In this document: positions 17,320 to 26,873 of the stretch, one piece after another | Layout: each line of letters begins with the position of its first letter | Numbering within the stretch: the first letter of the stretch is position 1 | NCBI GenBank assembly: GCA_963820415.1 | Contig: CAWFZT010000004.1 | Location: 558,001-622,000 of the forward strand | DNA length: 64,000 bases | Reading direction: 5' to 3' | Source of the DNA: CAWFZT01 sp963820415 | Lineage (GTDB): Bacteria; Chloroflexota; Anaerolineae; Anaerolineales; Anaerolineaceae | Program-made: the position numbers and the translations under genes | The notes under the pieces: model-generated | The model's database searches: none | Told to the model about the DNA's origin: nothing | The model's input: the letters and a program-made list of their open reading frames with translations, nothing else

Positions 17320-18030
17320 TTATTTTTCCAGGTATAGGATGCCGATTGTTCCCAGCCCACAATGACTAGCAATAGTGCATCCTGCAGCGGTATTGTAAAT
17401 TTCTTCGATGGGAGCCATATTTCTTAACTCTCCTTCCAGGAATTTGCCATCATCGTCACAGCCCGAGTGGGTCGCAAAAACGCTGTGCAGATCTATGTCG
17501 GGTAAGTGAGCTTTAAAATCATCCAGCAAATAAGTGAGTGCTTTCTTGCACGTGCCGCGTGTCTTTTCCTTGACGTCAAGGTTGCCTTCCGGTTTAACTT
17601 CGATGACTGGGCGGATCTTTAAGAGGCTGCCAACGATATTTTCGACAGTTGAACACCTTCCGCCTTTGTATAGATATTCCGTGGATTTTCCGTTCTGGAA
17701 GTGTTTCTGATGCCAGGAACGCATTTTGAAAAGTGGCTGAGAGCTTCGATCCAATCCCGACGTATATCAAGTCGCCAGGAGCGGACTGGAAAAAGGTCTG
17801 AAATTCTGCGACAAATGGAGCGGAAGTCTTTGGCAGCTCACCGCTTGTATCAACCTGGCGATAGAGCTCTGGCTGGCTGATGTCAACTCCATCATGATAT
17901 ATTTTTCCGTTGATAAATACCGTCAGGCTGATAGTGTGGATGGCAAATCTAGATATCAGGTCCTGATTCAGATCGGCGTAACTGTCGGTAAGGAGGTTGA
18001 TTATATTACGCCCTTTAGAATACAGGCTAA
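17320..18030 (-). pseudogene. DegV-family fatty-acid-binding protein remnant
   Basis: The C-terminal part (17320-17690) reads YKGGRCSTVENIVGSLLKI...IEVKPEG...LHSVFATHSGCDD in one frame. Upstream, to about 18025, another frame encodes the DegV N-terminus (NIINLLTDSYADLNQDLISR, HDGVDISQPELYRQV, TSGELPKTSAPF, IYVGIGSKLSATFQNAF). Between them roughly 50 residues of the DegV core (normally from the IDSxxxSxGLG stretch to the LEYLRKGGRI stretch) are missing and the frame changes near 17700. No start codon exists before an in-frame TAG. Full DegV proteins have about 280 residues. Internal deletion plus frame change plus lost start marks a true pseudogene. Confidence 0.75.
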
Positions 18031-18159
18031 GCTAGCTTGTATTTAGCAAGATTTAGGGAAAAACAAGAAATTGCCTTGGGGCCATATCGTCCGTACCGCT
18101 GGCGCGAGGCGTGGCGCTTATTTTAAGGTAAAATGAATGAAATTTTGGAGGAGAGACTT

Positions 18160-18489
18160 ATGTCTGATTTGTCGATCCAGAGCTTGATGGAACGCATGCA
18201 AAAAGCTTTTGTCCCCGAGAAGGCAGCAGGGTACGATGTGACCGTGCAGGTTGAACTAAAGGGGGAAGGGGGAGGGAATTGGGTGGTGGCGATCAGCAAT
18301 CAGGTATGCACTGTAACCGAAGGAACGATTGCCAATCCGACCTTAAAAATGTCTGGCAGCGCCCAGACTGTAATGGATGTTTTTACCGGGAAACAGGAAG
18401 GTGTGCGCGCCTATATGCAGGGGAAACTGCGAGTTTCTGGTGATATGTCGCTGGCGATGCGTTTGACCAACCTTTTCAAGCTTAGTTAG
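18160..18489 (+). CDS. SCP2 sterol-binding domain protein
   Basis: 109 residues from the ATG at 18160 (MSDLSIQSLMERMQK) with GGAGGAGAG upstream, preferred over an ATG at 18133 that lacks a ribosome site. The whole chain is an SCP2 fold (WVVAISNQVCTVTEGTIANP; LKMSGSAQTVMDVFTGKQEG; ARYMQGKLRVSGDMSLAMRL-like helix). Small lone SCP2 proteins bind lipids in the cytoplasm; the ligand is unknown. Its end overlaps by 4 bases the end of the convergent sufT-like gene. Confidence 0.85.
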   Translation: MSDLSIQSLMERMQKAFVPEKAAGYDVTVQVELKGEGGGNWVVAISNQVCTVTEGTIANPTLKMSGSAQTVMDVFTGKQEGVRAYMQGKLRVSGDMSLAMRLTNLFKLS

Positions 18490-18833
18490 TACAAACCCCA
18501 GTCAGGTACAGCGCCTTCCTCCATCATCGAGAAATCCCATACGCCCATATCGAGGTCGATGAAGGCCTGTCTTCCCAAAATTTCTTCCGCTTTTTGCCGG
18601 ATGACCTCAAGCAATGAGGAGCCATATGGGCAAAAGGGCGTGGTGAGAATCACCCGGATAGTGGCGCTGTCCGGTTCAATTTTTACATTACGGATCAAAC
18701 CTAGCTGGATGATGTTTAAACCAATTTCCGGGTCGGTGATCGTACGGAACCCTTCCCGGAGCTGTTCATATAATTCCGGAAACTGAGCCTCGGCGTCCCA
18801 AACTGGGCGATTGGCATTTGTCTGCTCTGTCAT
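18486..18833 (-). CDS. MIP18/SufT-family (DUF59) iron-sulfur assembly protein
   Basis: 115 residues. The DUF59 core has ITDPEIGLNIIQLGLI at 33-48 and TTPFCPYGSSL at 64-75, the Cys motif expected for Fe-S or target transfer. Members such as SufT help mature Fe-S proteins. It overlaps the upstream SufR-like regulator by 4 bases (TGA/ATG), so the pair is translated together, which fits a role in Fe-S cluster homeostasis in an organism with ferredoxin-dependent enzymes. Confidence 0.85.
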   Translation of the reverse strand: MTEQTNANRPVWDAEAQFPELYEQLREGFRTITDPEIGLNIIQLGLIRNVKIEPDSATIRVILTTPFCPYGSSLLEVIRQKAEEILGRQAFIDLDMGVWDFSMMEEGAVPDWGLY

Positions 18834-19463
18834 GCCACTTTTTCCTGAACTAAATCATCGGAGATGACGTAGGTACAGTGAGAATCTCCGTACAGGACGC
18901 AGTTTATCTTTTCAACCGGTATGGAGAGCACCGTCGAAATTAAAGTCTGATCAACCTGGCAAACTTCAGGATGGCTCTTGCCAATATGGTAATACGGGCA
19001 GGTGATTTCGTTGATGAAAATCTGGTTTCCATGTTGTTCCCAGTCCACTGAAAAACCTTCCTGTCCCAGTAGTTCCTTGATAAGGTCGAGTTTCTCGCGG
19101 ATGGAAAGCGAACGGAGCTTGTTCGTATAGCCCAACAATAGGCGGGTTGCCATTTGCTCGAATAATTTGTTGATGACTTGCTGGGGGAGCGTCTCACGCA
19201 TCTGGTCGAGCAGCCGGTTGGTCAGGTTCAGGTAGCGCATGGGGAACCTTTCCAGAGCCTTCTCGGTGAGAATATACACCAGTCTCGGCCGGCCAACCCC
19301 GTGGCGTTCTTCCTCAAAAGTTACTAGCCCTTCTGCTTGCAGGCTGTTGAGATGGTGCCGTACCGAGATCCCAGTTAATCCCCACTGCGCCTGCAAGATC
19401 GTTGATCGAAGAGCGCGGTGAAGTTAACAGTGACTGCAAAATTCGTTCGCGTGTACTTGCCAT
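18830..19463 (-). CDS. SufR-like Fe-S sensing winged-helix regulator (frameshifted in this sequence)
   Basis: The true start is the ATG at 19463 (MASTRERILQSLL, then SSINDLAGAVG); one surplus base at about 19375-19378 shifts into the second frame that continues TGISVRHHLNSLQAEGLV. The result is about 210 residues: an N-terminal winged helix (residues 1-80) and a C-terminal domain with four Cys (ITCPYYHIG, PEVCQVD, INCVLYGD, SHCTY) in the pattern of SufR, which holds a [4Fe-4S] cluster and represses Fe-S assembly genes. It is co-translated with the SufT-like gene and probably controls its own promoter. Confidence 0.85.
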
Positions 19464-19506
19464 TTCTTATTCCGTTGTATATATCCTCAAATTAGACATA
19501 TTTTGT

Positions 19507-19536
19507 AGTATATCATGTCGAGTTCAAATTTGTCAA
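19507..19536 (-). promoter_or_regulatory. Promoter (and possible operator) of the SufR-like operon
   Basis: Minus strand TTGACA (19536-19531), 18-base spacer, TATACT (19512-19507) with a TG extension. Inverted half sites GACAT (19495-19499) and ATGTC (19515-19519) flank the -10 box, a plausible autorepression site. Confidence 0.65.
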
Positions 19537-19637
19537 TATTATAGATTATTATCGTAAATATGTTAGAAGGTTACCCTACTTTTTCCCTTTGGATAGTTTG
19601 CACGTTTGCCCGCTTCATGTTAAACTAAGAGATTACA

Positions 19638-20279
19638 ATGAACACCTTAGGTTACCTTTTCCTGGCATTATTCTGTGCTTTTGGGGCAATCGGCGGCTTA
19701 GGAAGTCACCTGGTCCCGGATAAATTATTCCAGGTTTCCGAACATCCTCGGGTCGAATCCCCTCAACCGGGGGACGTTTTAAAAGGTAAAGTGAGCATCA
19801 AAGGCAGCACAGATGTACTCGATTTTCAGTCCGCCGAAGTTTCTTTTCGCTATGAGGACGACCCAGGGAATACTTGGTATTTGATCCAGCAGAGCTCAGA
19901 GGCTGTAAGGGATGGCACCCTGGCTGTCTGGGATACCACCACCATTGCAGATGGCATTTATCGACTGCGGGTGAGTGTATCCCTCTCGGATAACAGGACT
20001 GCTGAGGTGGACATTCCAAACCTGCGTGTGCGCAATTATTCGCTGGTCGAGACATCGACACCAGGTCCTTCAATCAACGTTGTCCAGCAGCCGGTGGAAA
20101 TAAAGTCTACTGCAACAGTTGCCTCCTATCCGACTCCGACCAATTTGCCCGATAATCCGGCGCAAGTTACCTCGGTAAGGCTGATCTTCAGCCTGGTTCA
20201 AGGAGCCACTTTCACCGTGATCCTTTTCGTTTTACTGGGAATTTATTTGGGGCTGCGCGCCATACGGCGGCGCGGCTGA
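19638..20279 (+). CDS. Uncharacterised membrane-anchored surface protein with Ig-like domain
   Basis: 213 residues. An N-terminal hydrophobic segment (GYLFLALFCAFGAIGGLG) works as signal or anchor. Residues 35-140 look like a beta-sandwich (VESPQPGDVLKGKVSIKGS; VWDTTTIADGIYRLRVSVSL) similar to bacterial Ig-like domains. A Pro/Thr linker and a C-terminal membrane helix (FTVILFVLLGIYLGL) with Arg-rich tail follow. It is exported and probably displayed outside; the function is unknown. It precedes pth by 48 bases and may share its transcript. Confidence 0.75.
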   Translation: MNTLGYLFLALFCAFGAIGGLGSHLVPDKLFQVSEHPRVESPQPGDVLKGKVSIKGSTDVLDFQSAEVSFRYEDDPGNTWYLIQQSSEAVRDGTLAVWDTTTIADGIYRLRVSVSLSDNRTAEVDIPNLRVRNYSLVETSTPGPSINVVQQPVEIKSTATVASYPTPTNLPDNPAQVTSVRLIFSLVQGATFTVILFVLLGIYLGLRAIRRRG

Positions 20280-20327
20280 TTGGCTTGCCTTTGATTTATT
20301 TATTATTTTCTCCAGGGTGAAAATTAG

Positions 20328-20954
20328 GTGAGCATTTTCCATTTGTTATCCAGACCTTCTGAGGCTGAGACGCAGACTTTTGTGCTGGTCGGTCTGGGAA
20401 ATCCCGGTCGCGAGTACCGCCAAACCCGCCATAATGTCGGATTTATGGTCATCGATGAGTTGTGCCAGCAATTTAACTTACGTTTGAGCCGTATGCACGC
20501 CAAAGCTCTAGTCGGGAACGGCATGCTGGAAGGGCATAAGGTTATACTGGCCAAACCCCAAACCTTTATGAACCTGTCAGGGAAATCGGTGGCTTCCTTG
20601 GTTAAGTTTTATAAGATTCCTTTGAGCCAGTTGTTGATTATCCTAGATGATCTCGATTTGCCGCTCGGGATGCTGCGCATGCGCCCGGGGGGTGGGTCAG
20701 CAGGGAATAAAGGGTTGATGTCGATAATCCAACAGTTAGGGACAGAGGAGTTTCCGCGTATGCGCCTGGGAATTGGCCGCCCACCCGGCCAAAAGAATGG
20801 CGCCGATTACGTATTGCAGAATTTTCAAAATGGTGACATGGACCTTGTGAAGGAAGCGCTGGCCAAAGCATCTAAAGCTGCGCAAACCTTTGTCGCCAAC
20901 GGAATCGATCAAGCTATGAACCAGTTCAATGGACCGTTAGACATGGATTATTAA
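20328..20954 (+). CDS. pth: Peptidyl-tRNA hydrolase
   Basis: 208 residues from a GTG at 20328. Motifs: VGLGNPGREYRQTRHNVGF with the catalytic His near 40, PQTFMNLSGKSV, ILDDLDLPLG and PGGGSAGNKGLMSII. It releases peptides from prematurely dissociated peptidyl-tRNA and is normally essential. A 15-residue N-terminal extension is present before the core. mfd begins 5 bases after its stop. Confidence 0.95.
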   Translation: MSIFHLLSRPSEAETQTFVLVGLGNPGREYRQTRHNVGFMVIDELCQQFNLRLSRMHAKALVGNGMLEGHKVILAKPQTFMNLSGKSVASLVKFYKIPLSQLLIILDDLDLPLGMLRMRPGGGSAGNKGLMSIIQQLGTEEFPRMRLGIGRPPGQKNGADYVLQNFQNGDMDLVKEALAKASKAAQTFVANGIDQAMNQFNGPLDMDY

Positions 20955-20958
20955 TTCA

Positions 20959-23900
20959 ATGCTCGACCTGATCCGTAGTCTGCCAGCTTACCAGCATTTG
21001 TTGCAAGTCCTTTCAGCCGGGGAATCGGTTCCGGGATTGTCATTGCTACGTTCAGCGCGATTACCTGTCATGGCGGCGTTGAAAGAAGATTTACAAATCC
21101 CGATGCTGTTAATCACAGATCGCGCTGACCACGCTCTGGCGCTCTTTGATGAAATCAAATTCTGGTCGCAGGATAGCACTCGCTACCTGTTTCCTGAACC
21201 TACGCCTATGTTTTACGAACAGGCGTCGTGGGGAACGCTAACCCGCCGGGATAGGATCCAGGTACTGACGTCACTGGCAGTTTATCATCTTCCAGGAACG
21301 ACAAAACCGGAAAAACCACCGATTGTGATCGCCCCCATCCGGGCCATTATGGCGCGTACCCTGCCCCGGCGTGATTTTTTGAAGTCATCCAAATCCCTAA
21401 AACCTGGGCTGACCATTTATCCAGAAAGCCTGCAAAGGACCTGGGTGGAGATCGGTTACCAGGCTGCCGACACCGTGCTGGAGCCTGGGCAGTTTTCGCG
21501 GCGCGGCGGCTTGCTTGATATCTGGCCGACTTCCGAACCTTACCCGGCCCGGTTGGATTTCTTTGGCGACGAGATCGAATTGATCCGAAAGTTTGACCCC
21601 GCTACACAAAGGACCTTCCAGGTGCTAGAGCAGCTTCTGGTGACGCCTGCCAGGGAAATCTTGCCCGGAAAGGCAGCCGGATTGAATCTTCCGGTTCAGG
21701 AAGTGGACGAATTTTATTTACCAGTCATGCATCAGACTCCAGCGACTCTGCTGGATTACTTACCCCAGCATAGTCTGGTGCTGATCGATGATATGAGCCT
21801 GTTAGAAGTGACGGCTTCTGAAGTCGAGGAACAGGCAGTCAAATTACGCCAGGACAGCATCCATGAAGGGACCTTACCGGCGGATTTCCCGATTCCATAT
21901 CTTTCCTGGTCAGAAATTCAAGATACTCTCGGAAATTATACTTTTCTCGAGCTTGGCCGGTCTTCAGCCGAGGAGCCTTCCGAGCTCTCTCAGGCGTTTG
22001 TCCCCGGTCCGCGTTTCGGTGGACGGCTCAAACCTTTTATGGATTATGTGGTCGACAGTTGCCAGGCTGGAGAGAGGGTGGAAATCGTTTCTCGCCAGGA
22101 TTCACGCCTGCGCGAGCTGTGGAATGAAAGGGAAAGCATTTTAAACCTCCAACGTCTGCCAAATTTCATCGAAGACACCCTGACTGAAGGTTGGATTCTG
22201 ACCCTTGCGAACGGCGATAAGCTGCATTTGCTAACTGACAGCGAGATTTTTGGCTGGGAAAGGCCCAAAGCGCGCCAGTTCCACCGGCCGCTGGCAGATG
22301 CCCCAGAGTCTTTCTATGCCGACCTAAAACCGGGGGATTGGGTCGTGCACGTAGACTATGGCATTGGGCGCTATATAGGTCTGGTCAGGCGTATCCTCGA
22401 AGGCTCTGAGAAAGAATTTCTGTGCGTCGAATATGACAATGCTGACCAGCTCTACGTGCCGGTCCACCAGGCTGACCGGTTATACCGTTATATCGGCGTC
22501 GAAGGCGAGGAACCTAATCCAACCCGGTTAGGAACGGCTGAGTGGTCACAGGCCAAGGAGCGTGTACGCGAAGCCGTGCGGGAGGTCGCCCGGGAGTTGT
22601 TGGAGTTATATGCACGCCGCCAATCTGCACAAGGTTTTGCATTTCAACCGGATGCGCCCTGGCAGAAGGAACTTGAAGCAAGTTTTCCATACATAGAGAC
22701 TCTGGACCAGCTCAAAGCGATCAATGAAGTCAAGAAAGATATGGAGACTGCCCGTCCGATGGACCGTTTATTATGCGGTGATGTGGGCTATGGTAAGACA
22801 GAGGTGGCCTTACGCGCTGCTTTCAAAGCAGTGCTGGATGGAAAACAGGTAGGCCTCCTGGTGCCAACGACTGTTTTGGCTCAGCAGCATTTCGACACCT
22901 TTTGCCAACGGTTGGCAGCCTATCCCGTTGAAGTCGAGATGCTTTCACGTTTCCGGTCACCGCGTGAACAGGATGAAATCCTGCGTAAACTTTCCCGCGG
23001 TGAAGTCGATATCATCATCGGCACGCATCGCTTAATCCAGCAGGATGTGCAGTTTAAAGATCTTGGGTTGGTCATCATCGATGAAGAGCAACGCTTTGGG
23101 GTTACCCACAAGGAATACTTGAAGAAACTGCGTACAGAAGTAGACGTCCTGACCCTTACTGCTACCCCCATTCCTCGCACGTTGTACATGGCTTTGACCG
23201 GGGTCAGAGATATTTCAACCATCAATACGCCGCCTGAAGAGCGCCTGCCGATCATCACCTATGTGGGGCCTTATTCTCCTCACCTGGTACGGCAGGCCGT
23301 CTTGCGCGAGTTGGAGCGAGGCGGGCAAGTCTTTTTCGTCCACAACCGGGTGCAAACAATTCGCGCCATGGAGAAACACTTGAATAACCTTGTGCCGGAA
23401 GGGCGCATTGGTGTAGCCCACGGGCAAATGCCAGAAGGTGAGTTGGCGGGGGTGATGCATCGTTTTAACCAGGGGATGGTAGATATCTTGCTTTGCACTT
23501 CTATCATCGAATTTGGCCTTGATATTCCCAACGCCAATACACTGATCGTCGATCGCGGCGATACCTTTGGTTTGGCACAATTATACCAATTGCGCGGACG
23601 GGTCGGGCGCGGGGCGCAACGGGCATACGCCTACTTTTTCCGCCACAAGAAAAAACCCCCCACACCCGAAGGGGAAGAACGCCTGGAAATTATTGCTGAA
23701 AACACTCAATTGGGATCGGGGTATTCGATCGCTATGCGCGACCTGGAAATGCGCGGAGCTGGCGAGCTGCTGGGTACACGCCAGCACGGCTATATCGCCA
23801 CGGTTGGGTTTCACCTCTATACACGCCTGCTTGCCCAGGCGGTCAAGAATTTTAGGCAGATTTCTGGTCTGCCTGAAGCGCAAAAGAACCCTATCAACAT

Positions 23901-24351
23901 CCAGGAAATTCAGCTGCCTGTGAACGTGGATCTGCCCTTGGAAGTGGGCATCCCGACTGAATACGTGCCGGACCAAAATATGCGCCTCAAACTCTACCGG
24001 CGCCTGGCCGATGTGCAGAATGAAGAGGACCTGCGTGCCATGACCGAAGAATTTGCCGACCGGTTCGGGCATTTACCGGAGTTTGTCGCCAACCTGATCT
24101 ACCAGTTCCAGGTCAAGCTAAGGGCGGAACTTGCTGGCTTAGCAAGTGTTACTGCCGAAGGGGAGCAAATTGTCTTGCGCTATCCACCCCTTCCGGAAGG
24201 GATCAATTCGCGCAATCTGCCCAATATTGGCTACCAGACTCGCTCAGGTAAAAATTCTTACTGGATGATCATGAGCCTCGATACCTATGAATGGAAGCCG
24301 CGACTGTTGGAAGTACTCACGGTCATGGGCGAGACCTGGGGACCATCCTGA
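20959..24351 (+). CDS. mfd: Transcription-repair coupling factor
   Basis: 1130 residues, close to the family norm. Order: UvrB-like N-terminal module (1-330), RNA-polymerase interacting CarD-like domain near 460 (GDWVVHVDYGIGRYIGL), helicase with Walker A CGDVGYGKTEVALRA near 610, DEEQRFGV box and motif VI QLRGRVGRGAQRAYAYF, then the TRCF C-terminal domain (NIQEIQLPVNVDLPLEV) that masks UvrA binding. It removes stalled RNA polymerase and recruits UvrA. Coupled to pth and followed by uvrB, giving a DNA repair block. Confidence 0.97.
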   Translation: MLDLIRSLPAYQHLLQVLSAGESVPGLSLLRSARLPVMAALKEDLQIPMLLITDRADHALALFDEIKFWSQDSTRYLFPEPTPMFYEQASWGTLTRRDRIQVLTSLAVYHLPGTTKPEKPPIVIAPIRAIMARTLPRRDFLKSSKSLKPGLTIYPESLQRTWVEIGYQAADTVLEPGQFSRRGGLLDIWPTSEPYPARLDFFGDEIELIRKFDPATQRTFQVLEQLLVTPAREILPGKAAGLNLPVQEVDEFYLPVMHQTPATLLDYLPQHSLVLIDDMSLLEVTASEVEEQAVKLRQDSIHEGTLPADFPIPYLSWSEIQDTLGNYTFLELGRSSAEEPSELSQAFVPGPRFGGRLKPFMDYVVDSCQAGERVEIVSRQDSRLRELWNERESILNLQRLPNFIEDTLTEGWILTLANGDKLHLLTDSEIFGWERPKARQFHRPLADAPESFYADLKPGDWVVHVDYGIGRYIGLVRRILEGSEKEFLCVEYDNADQLYVPVHQADRLYRYIGVEGEEPNPTRLGTAEWSQAKERVREAVREVARELLELYARRQSAQGFAFQPDAPWQKELEASFPYIETLDQLKAINEVKKDMETARPMDRLLCGDVGYGKTEVALRAAFKAVLDGKQVGLLVPTTVLAQQHFDTFCQRLAAYPVEVEMLSRFRSPREQDEILRKLSRGEVDIIIGTHRLIQQDVQFKDLGLVIIDEEQRFGVTHKEYLKKLRTEVDVLTLTATPIPRTLYMALTGVRDISTINTPPEERLPIITYVGPYSPHLVRQAVLRELERGGQVFFVHNRVQTIRAMEKHLNNLVPEGRIGVAHGQMPEGELAGVMHRFNQGMVDILLCTSIIEFGLDIPNANTLIVDRGDTFGLAQLYQLRGRVGRGAQRAYAYFFRHKKKPPTPEGEERLEIIAENTQLGSGYSIAMRDLEMRGAGELLGTRQHGYIATVGFHLYTRLLAQAVKNFRQISGLPEAQKNPINIQEIQLPVNVDLPLEVGIPTEYVPDQNMRLKLYRRLADVQNEEDLRAMTEEFADRFGHLPEFVANLIYQFQVKLRAELAGLASVTAEGEQIVLRYPPLPEGINSRNLPNIGYQTRSGKNSYWMIMSLDTYEWKPRLLEVLTVMGETWGPS

Positions 24352-24370
24352 TCGACCTGTTACATCTTCC

Positions 24371-24399
24371 TTGCCAGTCCTAGGCCTTTTTGGTACAAT
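24371..24399 (+). promoter_or_regulatory. uvrB promoter
   Basis: TTGCCA (24371-24376), 17-base spacer, TACAAT (24394-24399) with an upstream TGG extension. It lies after the mfd stop and 110 bases before the uvrB start. No SOS box was recognised. Confidence 0.65.
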
Positions 24400-24508
24400 A
24401 GAATTAGAACACAGGTTCTGTCTGGCCTTGGGAAATACCTTTGGAAAAAGCAGTGAAGGACGGCAGGCGCTATACGTGAACAGTTGGACAAAAAGTAAGG
24501 AGGAACAC

Positions 24509-26554
24509 GTGGTTGATTTCCGTCTACAGGCTCCTTATATCCCTACCGGCGACCAGCCAGAGGCTATTGAGAAGTTGGTGGATGGCATTCACCAGGGTCT
24601 TCGCCATCAGGTTCTATTGGGCGCCACAGGCACTGGCAAGACCTTTGCCATGGCCAATATCATTACGCGGCTTCAGAAACCGGCCCTGGTGATGGCGCAT
24701 AATAAAACTCTGGCTGCCCAACTTTATGCAGAGTTCAAAGAATTTTTCCCTGATAACGCCGTGGAATACTTCGTTTCCTATTACGATTATTATCAGCCTG
24801 AGGCTTATGTTCCTCAGCGGGACCTTTACATCGAAAAAGAAACTGAAATCAACGAGGAAATCGACCGCCTGCGCCTGGCGGCGACGACTGCCTTGATGTC
24901 CCGCCGGGACGTGATCATCGTTGCGTCAGTTTCTTGCATTTATGGCCTGGGGAACCCCGAGGAATACGGCAGGGTCGTAATCACTTTGGAACAGGGAAAA
25001 ATTTATCGGCGTAATGCACTCTTAAGGCAGTTGATCGAAAGCCAGTACCAGCGCAATGATATGGAGCTACGTCCCGGTACATTCCGTGTCAGGGGCGATA
25101 CCCTGGAAATTTTTCCAGCTTATGAGGATAAAAAAGCCTTCCGGATCGCTTTTTTTGGAGATGAAGTCGAGCGTATGGTCATTTTCAACCCATTGACCGG
25201 TGAATTCTTTGGCGAGCCGGACAAGATCGAAGTTTACCCGGCCAAACACTATATTACCCAAGATGACCGTTTGAAAAAAGCCATCGTGGACATTGAGACT
25301 GAGCTGGATGAGCGTTTGAAATACTTTAAAGCAAACGACAAGTTACTTGAAGCCCAACGTATTGAGCAGCGCACCTTGTATGACCTGGAGATGCTGCGTG
25401 AGGTAGGCTACTGTTCCGGGATCGAAAATTATTCGCGCCACCTGGATCAGCGCCCGGCCGGCTCGGCGCCCTGGACGCTGGTAGACTACTTGCCCAGCGA
25501 TTACCTGCTCTTCCTCGACGAATTGCACATGACTATTCCCCAGATCCGCGGTATGTTCAATGGAGACAGATCACGCAAGAACGTACTGGTGGAATACGGC
25601 TTCCGTCTGCCTTCGGCGGTTGATAACCGCCCGCTGACCTTCAAAGAATTCGAAGAGCATATGGGCTTTACCATCTATACTTCGGCCACCCCCGCTGTGT
25701 ATGAACTGGGGCGTGCTGACCAGGTAGTAGAGCAGATCATCCGTCCGACTGGCTTGCTGGATCCACAAGTAGAAGTCCGGCCTTCTAAGGGGCAGGTGGA
25801 TAATCTGCTGGGAGAAATCCACCAGCGTGTTGAAGCGGGGGAGCGTGTGTTGGTCACGACGCTTACCAAGCGTATGGCCGAAGATCTGGCAGACTATCTG
25901 ATGGAAATGGGCGTCAAAGTCCACTACCTGCATTCTGAGGTGGAAACTCTGGAACGCATTGGCATACTGCGCGATTTACGTATGGGCGTTTTCGACGTGA
26001 TCGTCGGGATTAATTTGCTCAGGGAAGGGCTTGACTTGCCAGAAGTATCCCTGGTGGCTGTATTAGATGCGGACAAAGAAGGCTTTCTACGTTCAGGTAC
26101 AGCTTTGATCCAAACGATAGGCCGGGCGGCGCGCAATGTGCATGGTAAAGTGATCATGTATGCTGACCGTACTACCGATTCGATGCGCCACGCCATCGAT
26201 GAAACCAACCGCCGGCGCGCCAAGCAAATGGCCTACAACCAGAAGCATCACATCGAGCCGGTAAGTATCATTAAGGCTGTCCATGATTTAACCGAACGCC
26301 TGACCAAGGCCCCGGCAGTTGCCGAGGGGCGCGCTGAATACCAGGTCGGGCGGCGTGAATCCAGGCTGCAGCAGGACGAATTAAAGCGAGTTATCAGCGA
26401 ACTTGGGAATCAGATGAAAATTGCCGCCAAGGAGTTGGAGTTCGAACGTGCGGCAGCCTTGCGTGACCAGATCTTCGAGCTGCGTGAGATCCTGGCAGAA
26501 GACTCCACTCTGCCACCCTGGCAAAAGGTGCGCCTGCTTTCGGGAGAGGAATAA
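24509..26554 (+). CDS. uvrB: Excinuclease ABC subunit B
   Basis: 681 residues. The GTG at 24509 (VVDFRLQAPYIPTGDQPEAI) is chosen because GGAGG lies 5 bases before it and homologues start here. Walker A GATGTGKTFAMAN near 40, beta-hairpin YYDYYQPEAYVPQ, FLDELHMTIPQ box, motif VI IQTIGRAARN and a C-terminal UVR helix pair (KELEFERAAALRDQIFELRE) that binds UvrC. It verifies lesions delivered by UvrA. It ends one base before the convergent acyP stop. Confidence 0.97.
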   Translation: MVDFRLQAPYIPTGDQPEAIEKLVDGIHQGLRHQVLLGATGTGKTFAMANIITRLQKPALVMAHNKTLAAQLYAEFKEFFPDNAVEYFVSYYDYYQPEAYVPQRDLYIEKETEINEEIDRLRLAATTALMSRRDVIIVASVSCIYGLGNPEEYGRVVITLEQGKIYRRNALLRQLIESQYQRNDMELRPGTFRVRGDTLEIFPAYEDKKAFRIAFFGDEVERMVIFNPLTGEFFGEPDKIEVYPAKHYITQDDRLKKAIVDIETELDERLKYFKANDKLLEAQRIEQRTLYDLEMLREVGYCSGIENYSRHLDQRPAGSAPWTLVDYLPSDYLLFLDELHMTIPQIRGMFNGDRSRKNVLVEYGFRLPSAVDNRPLTFKEFEEHMGFTIYTSATPAVYELGRADQVVEQIIRPTGLLDPQVEVRPSKGQVDNLLGEIHQRVEAGERVLVTTLTKRMAEDLADYLMEMGVKVHYLHSEVETLERIGILRDLRMGVFDVIVGINLLREGLDLPEVSLVAVLDADKEGFLRSGTALIQTIGRAARNVHGKVIMYADRTTDSMRHAIDETNRRRAKQMAYNQKHHIEPVSIIKAVHDLTERLTKAPAVAEGRAEYQVGRRESRLQQDELKRVISELGNQMKIAAKELEFERAAALRDQIFELREILAEDSTLPPWQKVRLLSGEE

Positions 26555-26555
26555 T

Positions 26556-26858
26556 TTAGAATTCCGTCGGAGCAATGCTGAACCGCCGGTATTCGCTGCT
26601 AGCTGGGGTCCAATCTTCAGTCACGCTAGATACATAGGCGCCGCCAGGGCCGCACTGGAGGTATTTCAGCAGTTCCTCCAGGTCACTCCTTACCCCTTCG
26701 GCGACCACTTCCACCTGCTCATCATACATATTGCGCACCCACCCGGTCAAGCCGATGCGTTGAGCCTGTTCGCTGACAAAATAACGAAAGCCGACGCCTT
26801 GGACGTGTCCTTCGATGATGGCATGCAGGCGGAGCTTTGATTCTGCGTTCGTTTCCAT
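26556..26858 (-). CDS. acyP: Acylphosphatase
   Basis: 100 residues. The catalytic loop is GHVQGVGFRYFV (Arg near 25) and the catalytic Asn is in GWVRNMYD. It hydrolyses acyl phosphates in the cytoplasm. It lies tail to tail with uvrB and 15 bases beyond the end of the peptidase gene upstream, probably the last gene of a minus-strand unit. Confidence 0.92.
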   Translation of the reverse strand: METNAESKLRLHAIIEGHVQGVGFRYFVSEQAQRIGLTGWVRNMYDEQVEVVAEGVRSDLEELLKYLQCGPGGAYVSSVTEDWTPASSEYRRFSIAPTEF

Positions 26859-26873
26859 TTACAAACCTGACGG

